Positions 29,401 through 41,211 of a stretch of DNA of 64,000 nucleotides are shown here, in pieces. The stretch spans positions 2,356,001 through 2,420,000 of the forward strand of contig JAGTXO010000001.1 of assembly GCA_019448385.1 (NCBI GenBank). Reading direction: 5' to 3'. How positions within the stretch are numbered: the first letter of the stretch is position 1; each line of letters begins with the position of its first letter. Both the position numbers and the translations under genes were made by a program. The DNA is from Diacronema lutheri (taxonomy: Eukaryota > Haptophyta > Pavlovophyceae > Pavlovales > Pavlovaceae). The notes beneath the pieces are model-generated. The model did no database searches. It had not been told where the DNA came from and saw nothing but the letters and a program-made list of their open reading frames with translations.

Positions 29401-32400
29401 CAGCAGCCGCGCCATGGGCGTCGCGCGCTCGCCAAGCTCGGGCGGCAACATCGCCTCGGGCGCCGCAGCGTCGATCCACGCTCGCCACTCCGCCTCGCGC
29501 CGCACGACGGCCGCGGGCACGTCGGCGAGCTGCGGTTCGGCGGCGGCGGCCGTGACGACGCATTGCCACTGCGTCTCCGACAACCACGCGAACGGCGTGC
29601 GAGGCGCGGGTGCGTCGCCCTTGCCGGCGGCGCCGGCCTGCGCGCCTTCCGCGCCGCCGACGCCCGCGCCGCCACCCAAAGCGGCGCCCGCCGTTCCGCT
29701 CTTGCGCGCGGCGCGCGACCTGCGGGTATCTGCGACCGCGCGAGCGTTGGCCGCCGCTGCCGCAGCGTCGGCGCCGAGCATGAGCGCGCGGACGGCGCGC
29801 AGCGAGACGGTGTTCGAGATGAGCGCGACGCGCAGCGCGAGCAGGATTGGCCACAGCCGCCGGTGCGCGCCGAAGACCGCGCGGCACGCGCTCACGGACG
29901 CCGCGAAGGTCAGCGTCTCGACGAGGTTGGCGACGCGGCGCGACGGCGTCGCGGCGCGCTCGGCGGCGACGATCGAGCGGTCGAGGAGGGCGAGGAACGA
30001 GCGCATGTCAAAGGAGTAGACCGTCGGCATCAGCGAGGCCATCTCCACGCCGCTCTGGTAGAGCGCGGCGCCGCGCGCGGCGAGTGGCACGTAGTCCTGC
30101 CGCGCGGCCTCAATCCGCTCGGCCGCGGCCGCCGCGTCGCGCTCGCGCTCGCGCGCGCTCGCGGTGAGGGTCTTCGTGGCGTCGAGCGCGTCGAGCACGG
30201 CCTCGTCGGCCAGGAGCGACGTCGAGTTCGACGCGAGCAGCTCGAGCACGCGCGCCTCACCTTCGCGCAGCTCGGCGCGCAGCTCGAGCTGGTGCGCGAG
30301 CAGCTCGGTGCGTTCGGCCTCGAGCTCGGGCCGCTCCGCGCGAATGATCCGCGCGAGGAAGTGCTCGACGAGCGCGGCGGCGGTGAGGGAGAAGTCGACG
30401 ACGCACACCTCCGCGTGCAGCTCGGCGGAGAGCTCGGGCGCGGCGAGCGGGCACAGGATGTAGAGCCGGAAGGCATCGCTCCATTGCAACTCGACCGCGC
30501 CAACGCAGATCGCACGCGCTCGCCCGTCCGCGCCGCGCGTGAGCACGTCTTTGGCGAGGAGCGAGCGGAGGAGCGGATCGAGACGCTCGGGCGCGCCGTC
30601 GAGCACGAGCGGCGTGCCGCTCGGCACGCACGCCTCGAGCGCGCGCAGCAGCCGGCGGCGCGCGAGCGCGGCGCCCGGCGCGTTCGGCGCGTGCGCGTTA
30701 AGCACGCATGCGCGCGCGCCCTCGGTTGCGAGGATCCATGCGCGCGCCTGGCCCTGCGGATCGATGCAAAACGGCCAGCGGTGCGTCGCCGTGACGATCG
30801 CGCCGTTCTGCACCGAGAGCGCGTCGGTTGGCAGCCCGCGCATCGCCCAGCGCGCGCGCTCGTCGTCGGTGGCGAGCAGCGCGACGATCCCGTCCATGCC
30901 GAGCGTGTCCGCGACGGGCAGCGTCGACGGGCCCGACGCGTTGGCGGCGAGGCGGTGTGTGAGCGTGTTCGCGCGCAGCTGCGTGTCCGCGTACGGGCCG
31001 AGGTACGTGACGAGCGCGGCGGCGAGCGCGGCGTGCGCGGTGAGCTGCACGAGCGCGTCGGCCGACCGCTCCGCATCGCGCGTCCAGCGCGTGCGATCGG
31101 CGTCGAGCTGTGCGAGGAGGCGCGAGGCGAGGTGGAGGCGGCGCGCGGTGGTGCGCGCGTCGTCGTCCAGCACGACGCGCTGCACCATCGCGCCGTCAAA
31201 TTGCGCCTGCCGCGTCTCCACCTCGCGCTGCGCGTCGCCGAGCACGCCGTCGGCGCGCGCAAGCCGCGCGCGCGCGCGCGAGAGCGCCTCGTCCGCGAGC
31301 TCGAGCTGCGTGAGCATGGGCTCCACCTCGCGCTGCGCCTCGCCGTACGCTGCCATCGCGCGCACCCACTCGCAAATCCCGCCCACGTTGCCCGACGTGC
31401 GCACCGCGTTCGCGGCGGTGATGTCCGGTGCGATCAAGTACGGGTACAGCAGCTCGAGCGTCTCCTCGCTGACGAGCGCCTTGTTGTAAGCGAGCAGCTC
31501 GTCGAGAAAGCGCGCCTCGGAGAGCATCGCGAGCGTGCAGCGCCACGAGTCAAGCGGCACGAGCGTCGGCGGGCGCGGCGCGTGGATTTCAAAAAGCGGC
31601 TCGAGGGGCCGTCGTCGGAGGATGAGAACGCAATCGAAGAGGCGACGCAGAAGCTCGGGTGGCGAGCGCATCGTCTTGAGCGCCGAGATGTCGCGCGGCG
31701 AGATCTGCGCGATCGCGCGCTCGGCCTGCTCGAGCACCGGCGTCCTCTTCGCCAGCTCGGCGCGCACCGCGCCGCGCCGCGCCTCCGCGCGCGTCGTCTC
31801 CTCAGCGCACGCGGCGCGCTCGACGAGGACCTCGCGTCGCTTGCGCTCGGCGAGCGTCGTCGCGCGCACAATGTCGTTGAGCAGCGCGCTCGTCTTCTCG
31901 TGCTGCAGCGCGCTCGCCTTCTCCTTCTCGTCGAGCTCCGCGTGGATCACGTCCGCGTCCTCCGACGCGCCCTGCAGCTTGAGCAGGCCGGCGGCGAGCG
32001 CGCGCCGCGCGCTGAGCAGGGCAGTCGAGTGCCGTGCGTACAGCTCGGCGAAGTGCTCAACAAAGGCGAGGAACGTCTTCAGCGACGTGTGCGCGCGCGC
32101 CCGGCGCGCGCCGGCGCGGCGCTGCTCTGCCGCGAGCCGGCTCATCATTTGGTGCGCCGCGGCGAGGTGCGAGACGAGGCCCTCGCGCGCCTGCTGCTCG
32201 GCCGCCTCCGCCGCCTCGGCCAGCTCGTCGTCAAGGTCGTCCGCGCGCGCGCCGCGCTCGCGCAGGCCGTCGGCGCCGCCGCCGCCGCCCAACGCCGCGG
32301 CGCTCGGCGCGGCGAAGCTGCGCAGCGCGCCCACAGACAGGCTCGCCGCGCCCATCGGCGCGCCCACGCCCGTACCCACGCCAGCGCCAACTCGCGCGCC

Positions 32401-32923
32401 GAAGTCGCCATCGACGCCATCAACGCCGTCGAGCTGCGCGCGCGCGAGCACCGCCGCGGAGGCTCCGCTCAACGCGAAGCCGTCGAGGAGCCTGGATGCA
32501 ACGTCGACGAGCGCCACCTCGGGCCATGGCAAGAACCACTCCACGTGCGCCTCGCCCAGCAGCGCGGGGTGCGCCGCCGCGCGCGCGAAGAGCGTGCCGT
32601 CCGCGGGCGACGCGCCCACGACGACGTGCACGCGCGCGCGCGCGCGCTCGACGAACCACGCCCACAGGCGCTCGTCGCTCGGCTGCGCGCCCTCGTTCAC
32701 CGTAACGGCCGCGTCCTGCTCGGCGAGGTACTCGGCGCGCTCCGTCGCCATCGCGGCCGCCGCGGCCTTTGATGCGCCGGCCGGCCCGGCCTCGCCCGCG
32801 GCCGCGCCGCCAAACAGACCCGTGGGCAGGAGGGACGCGAGCGGGCCGGCTGCGGCCGCTGGCTTGCCGCCGCCACCAGCGCCAGCTGACGCGCCGCCCA
32901 AATTGACGCCGCCACCGCCGCCA

Positions 32924-32955
<32 letters not shown>

Positions 32956-35900
32956 GCCACCGCCTCGACCACCCACGGCGGAGGGGTCCGGGCGCAACCA
33001 TGCGCCAAAGTCAGTTACACGCTTCTGGCGCGCGACCTGCTCCTCCACGAACGGCGCCTTGCACGCGCGCACGATCTGCGCAACCTCCTCCGCGGAGAAC
33101 AGCCCGCCGCCCACCGCGCACGAGGAGACGCCAAGCTGTGCGGCGCTCGCAGCGCCGGCCGCGCCCGCGCCGGCCGCGCCTGCGCCGGCCGCGCCTGCGC
33201 CACTGCCACCACCGCCAGCGGTCACCGCGCCGGCCGCCGCGCCACGCGCCGCCGGCGCGGGTGCATGCGAGAGGAGGAGCGCGTCCGCGAGCATCTCGCC
33301 CGTCGTGAGGAAGGAGTGCACCTGCTCGAGCCAGCACGCGTCGCCAATCTCATCATTTAAGAGCACGAGCGCGTGACTTGACCCGTTCAGCCCCGCCGAG
33401 CGCAGGGCGCGCCGCATCTCGTCGAGCAGAGGGGCGAGCGGCAGCGCGGGCTGGGCGCGGCCTGCACCGGCGCTCACGCCTGCGCCTGCGCCACCGCCCT
33501 CGCCACCGCCCTTGCCACCGCCGCCGCCGCCGCCGCCGCCGTCACTTTCAAAGTCCGGGGGCGCGCGCAGCCGGACAAGCTCGCACTCGGCGACGAAGAC
33601 GGCAAGGCGCGCGATCGACCGCTTGCCCGAGCCGCCCAGCCCGACGAGCAGCGCGTGGCCGCGCGGCGCGCGGAGTGCGCGCACGACGCGCGCGAGTTGC
33701 CGCAGCACGTCCTCGACGAAGATGAGCCGCAGGTCGGAGAAGCCAGGGTCGGCGCGCGAGCCGAGCGACGCGTTGAAACGCGTCTCGCACGCGCGCGCCA
33801 CCTCGCCCAGCTCGTCCACGTCGCGCGTCGGCTTGTAGGCTTGCCTCTGCACGCGCTTGGCCGCGTGCCTTCCCGCCTGCACCGCCCAGCCCGAATCGTC
33901 GCCGCCGCCCGACGACGTCACGCCCGCCTCGCTCGACGCGAGGTGCGACCAGAACCACGGCTCGTCGCCCAAGACCGCGTCGGCGGTGGAGAGCGATGCG
34001 ACCGCGCCAAGCGATGTTCGGATGTCGCCGACGACCGCGTCGCGGTCGGCCTCATCGGAACAACGCGCGCCGAGCACGCCTGCCGCTTCGTGCGCCCACA
34101 GCCCGAGTGCCTGGCTCTCGTTGATCACGACGCCTTCGATGCGCGCGCAGAAGAGCGCGTGGAAAAGGCGGCAGATCTCGCGCATCGAGCAGGTGTAGTG
34201 CGGGTTGTCGGCGGTCGGCCGCAGCCGCTCCGCGACGCGCGCGCACACGTCGAGCGTGAGGTCGACGAGCATCGGCGCGAGCGCCTCCACGTCTGGCTCG
34301 ACGATTTGAACGCTCACGACCGTTCCGTCGAGGAAGAATTCAAACACCGGTACGAAAGCCGTCGAGAGCGCTCCAACGGACGCCGGCACGACCGCGACCG
34401 GCGTGAGGTGGCGCAGCGCGCGCGGCTCGACGAGCGGCTCGAGCCGCGACGCGGCCCACGCCGCGGTCGCCGCTGCCGTCTGCGCCGCCGCCGTCCCCGC
34501 CTGGAAGCCCGCCGGACTCACCGGACTCGCCAGGCCGGCGCGCTCGGCGTGCGCGAGCGCGGGCGCGGTCGCGAGGAGGCGCACGCCATGCACGGGCCAG
34601 CGCTCGGCCGCGTTCTCGAGAGAGAAGAGCGCCCTGCTGTCGAGCAGCTGGCGCGCGAGCTCGGAGCACGGCGCCGTCCCATACTTGTCGCGCGGCGCCG
34701 CGGAGAGGTCGTCAAGCACAAGCAGGAACGACGCGCGGCCGCGACGCGCGCCGTACGAACGTCCCTTCTTCCGATCGAGCTGGCGCTCGAGCGCGCGCTG
34801 CAGCGTGGCGGGCGCGCTGCCGCCGCACAGCGGAAAGTAGCCCCACGCTGCCTCCATCTCCTCCAGCCCGCGCGCGTGCGCGAGCGCGAGCGCCGTCTTC
34901 CCGACGCCCGCGCCGCCGACGAGCACGGGCGAGCGGCCTGCCTCGGCGAGGAGCTGCAGGACCGCCATCGTGCGCACCGTCTCGGCTGTCGGCACGAGCA
35001 TCGTCGGGAATGCGTCGGCAAGCTCAGGCGGTGCGAGGCCGTTTGGCGGCCTCCACTCCGGCGTGAGTCCGGACCACGCCTGCCACTCGCCAGTGACGCT
35101 CAGCGCATAGTCAAAGACAGTCAGTCGCGCAGCGCCCAGCGAAGACAGCGCGTCGGCGCCGGCTGCGGGCAGCACGCCCGCGCGCATGTTCGCTCGGAGG
35201 AATGCGTCAAACTTGGCGCGGTCGCGCGCGTCGAGCACGCCGCCGATCGACATGACGAGCGCGCACGCAAAGTAGCGCTCGATCACGCCGTCGTCCGCGT
35301 CGTCGTCCGCGTCGAGCCGCGCGAGCTGAGCGCCGACGAGTGAAACGACCGCGCTCGCGGCCGCGGGCGCGCGCAGTGGGATCAACGGCACGCACTCGGC
35401 GTTGACGAAATCGAGTGCGCGCTCGAAGAGCGCGTGCAGCAGCGCGAGCGCCTTGTGCTGCACGCGCGCCGACGGGACGAGCGCGGCGAGCTGGCAGTTG
35501 GCAGCGGTGCGCCAGCCAAGCTCGCTCCCGGCCAAGACGAGGATTGCGACGCGCGACACGGTGGCGGGCGACGCGTGCGCCAAGCTTGTCGTTTCGAAGC
35601 CGAGTGTGACGTGCGGCCTGCGCATCCGGATCCGCTCGGCGGAAGGCAGCGTGAGCAGCATGTTGTCGTCCATCACCGAGTTGATATTTTCGACCCACTC
35701 GGCTTGGACAGGGCCGTCGAGCACGAGCCACGTGTGCCTGCGCGTGTCGCTGTTCGCGCGCCGCCACGCGGCGGAGAAGGCACCGTCCGTCCACTCGCCG
35801 GAGCGCGGGTCAACTACGCCGTGCAGGTGCACGAGCGACATGGTGCGCGGATAGAGCCGCACCACATCGTGCGGCACGCCCCAGCCCGCAGGCATCGGCT

Positions 35901-38900
35901 CGGCGCCAGCTGCCTGGGCCGAGCCGATGATCGGCTCGGCGCCGGCTGCCGGAGCTGACACGCTGCACGCCCGCGCCGAGCCGGAGTGCGTCGGCGTTGG
36001 CGATGCGCTCGCGCGTGCGGACAATGGCGACTCGAGCGCGTGCGGCTCGGCCGGCGCACCAAGCAGCGCGGTTGAGCCGTACTTGCGCGCGCGCGCCGCG
36101 GCGGGCGACGAGGAGATGGGCGTGGGCGGGGGCGCCAAGGCGGCCGGCGTGCCGTTGCCGCTGCCGGGCGCGCGGGCGGCGGGCGGTGCGCCCGCGAGGT
36201 GCGGCTGCGCGTGGGACGCGGCAAAGCTCGCCCCCTTGCTGCCCCGTCGCGCGCCGTGCGCGACGGGCGGCGCGTCGCCGTGCGCGTCGCCGTCGGAGAG
36301 CGCGCGAACGAGCAGATCCAGCATGGCGGTCTTGCCCGCGCCCGCAGGCCCGAGCAGCGCGACGGCGTGGCGCGTGGCCGCGCACTCGACGAGCTGCGCG
36401 GCCTTGGCGAACCAGCCCTCCGCCGGCAGCAGCTTGAGCGCGGATGCCGCCGCGTCGAGCGCGCCTTGCAGCCGCGCGCGCGCGCCGGTAGGCGCAACGC
36501 CCCGCTCTGACGCGCGGCGCGCGGCGCGCTCGTCCTGCGATCCAATGTGTGGGCCGTACGGGCCGGCGAACGCGCTCGAGGCGCCTGGCGGGATGGGCGG
36601 TGGCGTGCCCGTGCCCACGCCCGTGCCCGCCGGTGCGGCCGTCACCAGCGTGACCGTCGCCGCGCCGAAGACGTCCTCGAGGAGCGAATTGAAAAGAGGC
36701 GCGTCCGCTTCCGTCAGCCGCGGCAGGGTCTGCGCGCACGCCTCGCTCACGAGCAGCTCCGTCTCGAGGCCGGCACGCGCGGGCTGCGCGCGCGCGCTCG
36801 CGCGCGCGGCGCGCATCCGCTCCGCTGCCGCGCGCAGCAGTGCCATAGTCGCGCGCAGCCCCCAGTCATAGTGCGGCTGGTGTGAGAGCTGGCGCGCGCT
36901 CAGTGTGAAAAGCGCGTCCACTTTGCGTCCGAGCTGCGCCGCGTTCGCGCACCCGCACGCGACGAGCCGGACGCGCGCGATCTCGGCGCGCTCGGGCACG
37001 ACCATCGCTGTCACGCGCAGCAGCGCGTTGATCGACGATGGGAGCGCGTGCCGGCCGCCGGCCGCGCCGGCCACGCCGGCCACGCCGGCCACGCCGGCGG
37101 TGTGCGGGTTCAGCGTGATGAACAAACCAATGCCCGGCTCAAGCGACGAAATCGAGCCGTCCGCAAACGTGAAGCGCGGCACGCCTGCGCCGTCCAATGC
37201 CTCCGACGGCGTGCGAACCAACGACGGCGCGGCCGCGCTCGTGCGCGAGACGGTGAGCGCCGCGAGCACAGACGCGATCTGCTCGGCAATGGCGGAGAGC
37301 TGCGTGACGGAGATGCGGTTGAACTCGTCAAAGCAGCCCCAGCAGCCAGACTGCGCGAGGCCCTTGAGCTGCGAGGCCATGAGTGGCGCACGCGTCCCCT
37401 CCGAGCAGTTCCACGTGCGAACCCACCGGCCGACGGCAGAGCCGAGACACTTGATGCTCTCGGTCTTGCCCGTGCCCGCTGGCCCGATCGCCGCGCCGGC
37501 GAGGCAGAGGCGCAGCGCCTGCGTGAGCCCGACGAAACAGCGCTCGGTCAACGGCGTGACGACGAGCGGCGCGCGCGCGCCGACGAACTCGTTGCCGTAC
37601 GCCATCCGCCAGTCGAGAATGCCAACCGTTGGGTCCTGGACCTCGGGCTGCCGCTCATACGTCAAAGTGCACGCCCACACAAAGTCAGAGGCCTCGCGCC
37701 CAGCCGAGCGGAGCGTGCGCACAACTTCGTCAAGCACGTCGCGCTGCCGCACCGCGAGCACGATCTGCCCCTCCACCTTGCGGCGCACTGTGCTCGCAGG
37801 CGCGCGCGCGGGCGTGGCACCCGCGCCGCCATCGCCCGGCGCGCCGGCGTGGCTGTTAGCACTCGCGCTCTCGGCGAGGGGCCGCCCGGCGACAGCCACT
37901 GACCCCCCGTCCGCCGGCGTCTCGAGCGCGCCGCGCGCCGCGCCCGCCGCGCGCGCGACGAGCTCGTCGTCGTGGAGCACCGTCAGCTCGGCAAGGTCTG
38001 CAAGCCGAGCAGCGGTCTTCTTGGCCGCGCCGCCGAGCGCCGCGCGCTCGCCACCGCGCGCGCGCGCGAGCGCGTCCTCGGACTCATGCGACCATGCGAG
38101 CTGCAGGCAGACGTGCGCGACCTGGCTCACGTGCCGCAGCATAAAGCTGCCAAACGCCATCGCCTCCATGTCGATCGAGCCCGCCTGCACGGCCGCCTGC
38201 ACGGCCACGCGGCTGCCATCGAGCAGCGCGCGTAGCCAGTCCTCCGAACGGTCGCCCGGCGCGACGACGATCGGCCGCTCAAGCTCGAGCGACTGGCCGT
38301 CGTCACCAACGACGTGCGTGATGCTCGCCGCGGCCGTCAGCGCCGCGCGCCGCGCGCCCGCCGCCACCGCCGCCGCCGTCGCCGCCGGCGACTCTTGTGC
38401 GCCCGCGGCCGGCGGCGTCGTCGCGGGCGCGCCGACGCCATCGTTCAGCCGACGCAGCGGCAGTGCAGCCGGCCGTGGCGCGCTCGCGCGCGGGCGCGGG
38501 CCAGGCGGCGGCGCGACGGCGCGCCCGACGCAGATCGCGCCGATCGAGTCGAAGAGCTGTGGTAGGTGACGCTCTACCGCCGCCGGGTCCGAGCCACGCG
38601 CGAGGACGTCGAGCAGCTCGGCGTTTGGCAAGAAGTGAAAGCGCGGGAACGCGTCGCGCTTGCGCTCGAGGTACGCAAGGAGCGCGCGCGTGCACATTTC
38701 AAACTGCGCGCGCAGGTGCGCGAGGAGCGCGCGCAGCCACTCCGTCGCCGTGCAGAACTCGACCACGTTGCGCGCCTTCGCCGCATCCGCCATCAGCCGC
38801 GCCCAGAGCTGGTCCGCGCGCGCGAAGCGGTGCGCGTCGCGTGGCAGCTGGCGCGTAGCGTCCCCCGATGCAAATATCGGCTCGAGATACAGCCAGCTGG

Positions 38901-41176
38901 TCTGCACCGCGCACCACAGCTCGAGCGCTTCCTCGACGACGGCGAGGCGCTCGAGCCACAACGCCACCTGCTCGCGGAACGGCGCGACGTGCCGAGTCTG
39001 CGCGGTCATGAGCGCGAGCGCCAACTGCGATTCGTCAACCGCCGCGACGAGCGCGTGCGTCTCCGTGGCGCGTAGCTTGAGCGCGCCGCGCGCGCGGTAC
39101 GGCCCGATGGGTAGCACGGCATCGCCCCACTCGGCCGCGAGCGCGTGCAGCCGCGCCTCGATCGCATGCTCGCGGCGCGCGTCCTCGCCCAGCTCGGCGA
39201 CCTGCTCGGCAATGTTCGAGAGACCCGCGTCGACGAGCTGCGCGACGGTAAGGTCGGCGGAACCAAGCGGCAGCTTGCGCTTGAGCAGCGACATGACGAG
39301 CGTCCAATGGCGCGAGCGCATCACGGCCGAGCTCAGCTGCTGTAGCGGCCAGCAGAGCCACCGCCAGCGCGCGATCAGCGCGCCGAGCGCGCCGAAGACA
39401 GCCAGCTCGCGCATCGCTTTGCCGAGCGCGCCCGCGCGGGCCTCAAAACCGTCGAGCGCGTGCCAGATGGCCAAGGCCTCGCCGAAGAGCGCGCGCGACG
39501 CATTGCCCGCCTCAGCGGCGCTGCGAGGCACGTCGCCCCCCTCGGCGACGCCCCTGCCCGCGCCGCTCCCGCCGCTGACCGCGAGCGCCGCCGGGTCGGC
39601 CGCGGCGGCCGCGACCGTGGCCCACGGCGTCGCAAGCCACTTCGCCTCCGCCGCGCGCGCGTCGTCGAAAAGGTCATAAACGGTGGCGAGCGAGAGCATC
39701 TCGGCGCGGATCTCAACGAGGTCGGGGTACACGCTCGGCTCGACGCCGAAGAGCCGCTGCGCGCTCGCGAGCCGCTCGGCATGGCTCGCTTTGATGTTTG
39801 CGATCGTTTGGAATGCGCGCAGCCGGCCGAGCGCGTCGACCGGTTCAAGCCCGGGCAGCGCGGGCCCGTGCAGGTCGAATTCGGCGCGGTCGGCGGCGGT
39901 CTCGCCCTGCAGCTTGCGCACGTCGAGCTGCACGACCTTATGGAACGCCGCCTGCTGCGCGCGCAGGGAATCGCGCACGTCGGCGGCTGTGCGTGTCGTC
40001 CGCCGCCACGTGCTGCGAAGCTGCGCGACGGCCGCGGCCTCGGACGCGGGCACGCGCGCGCCGTGCGCGGCGAGGACGGCGTACATGTCCTCCACGGGCT
40101 CGAACAGCTGGTCGATCGTCCCGTCCAGCGCGCGCACCCCCGCCAGGTCGGACATTCGCTGTCGGAGCGCGTCGAGGTCGTTCACTTCGCGCTGGAGCGC
40201 GCGTTCGCGCGACGCGAGCATTGCCGTGATGCCGCGCAGCGCGCCGAACGCTCGCGCATGGAGCTCGCGCGTGTACGCTGCTTTCCATGCCGCGAGCTCG
40301 GCGCGGAGCGACGCGCGCAACGGCGCCGTCTGCAAGTCAAGGGCGCCAACCTGCACGCTTGCCGGCAGCAGCGAGATCCGAAGCTCGTCTCGCGAAATCT
40401 CCTGCAGCTTGCCGTCCACTTGCGCAGTGGTCGGCGCGCCCGCGAGGAAGCGCACGTGCGCGTCGTGCTTCGCGCCGTCCCACAGCCAGCTGAGCTCGCC
40501 CAGGCCGCGCAAGAACTCGTCCACCTGCCGGCTCGACCGCCTGAGCGCGCCGGACAAGAGTATGAGCGAGACGGCCATCGTGCGATCTGCCGCGAGCTCG
40601 TCAAACATCGTCGTCGCGCGCGCCACGCGGCTGACGCTCACCTTGCGCGTGATGGCGAGCACCTTGCGGCAGATTGAATTGAGCGCGTTTTGCGCGTCGT
40701 CGAGCGATGGCGACAAGGCCACCGAGGGCACCGCCAGATGCACGCTCAGCGCAAAGAGCACGCGCGGCGCGCCCGCGCCGCCCGCCGCCGTCGCCGCCGT
40801 TGGTGGTGCGCCGCTTGCGCTCACCGCGAGCCGCTGCTTGAGCTCGCGCAGCGTCTGGCGGACGGCGGTGGAGACGGCGGCGTACAGCATCTGCGCGTAG
40901 TGCTGCTTCACGTCGCGCATCGCCGACGCGCGCGGCTTGAGCAACGACCTCTCGGCGGCGCTCGACGACGACGGGACGGTCGGATGCTGCAGCGCGGCAG
41001 GCGACGTGCTTGCGTAGCTCCACACGAGCTCGACCAGGTCGGAGACAGCGTCGTCGACGATGCCGGCCTGCTCGACGAGGAACGCGCCGCACTCGCTGAT
41101 GTGCGCCTCCTGCCGCGCAATGAACTTTTCGAGCGTCGGCGCGCCGCTGGCGCGCGCACCGCCGCGCCGGGCGCTC

Positions 41177-41211
<35 letters not shown>

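Noticed and set aside
27808-32772. A 1654-residue open frame on the plus strand
   Set aside because: Antisense to the dynein motor domain, arginine-rich and without recognisable domains; a GC-bias shadow.
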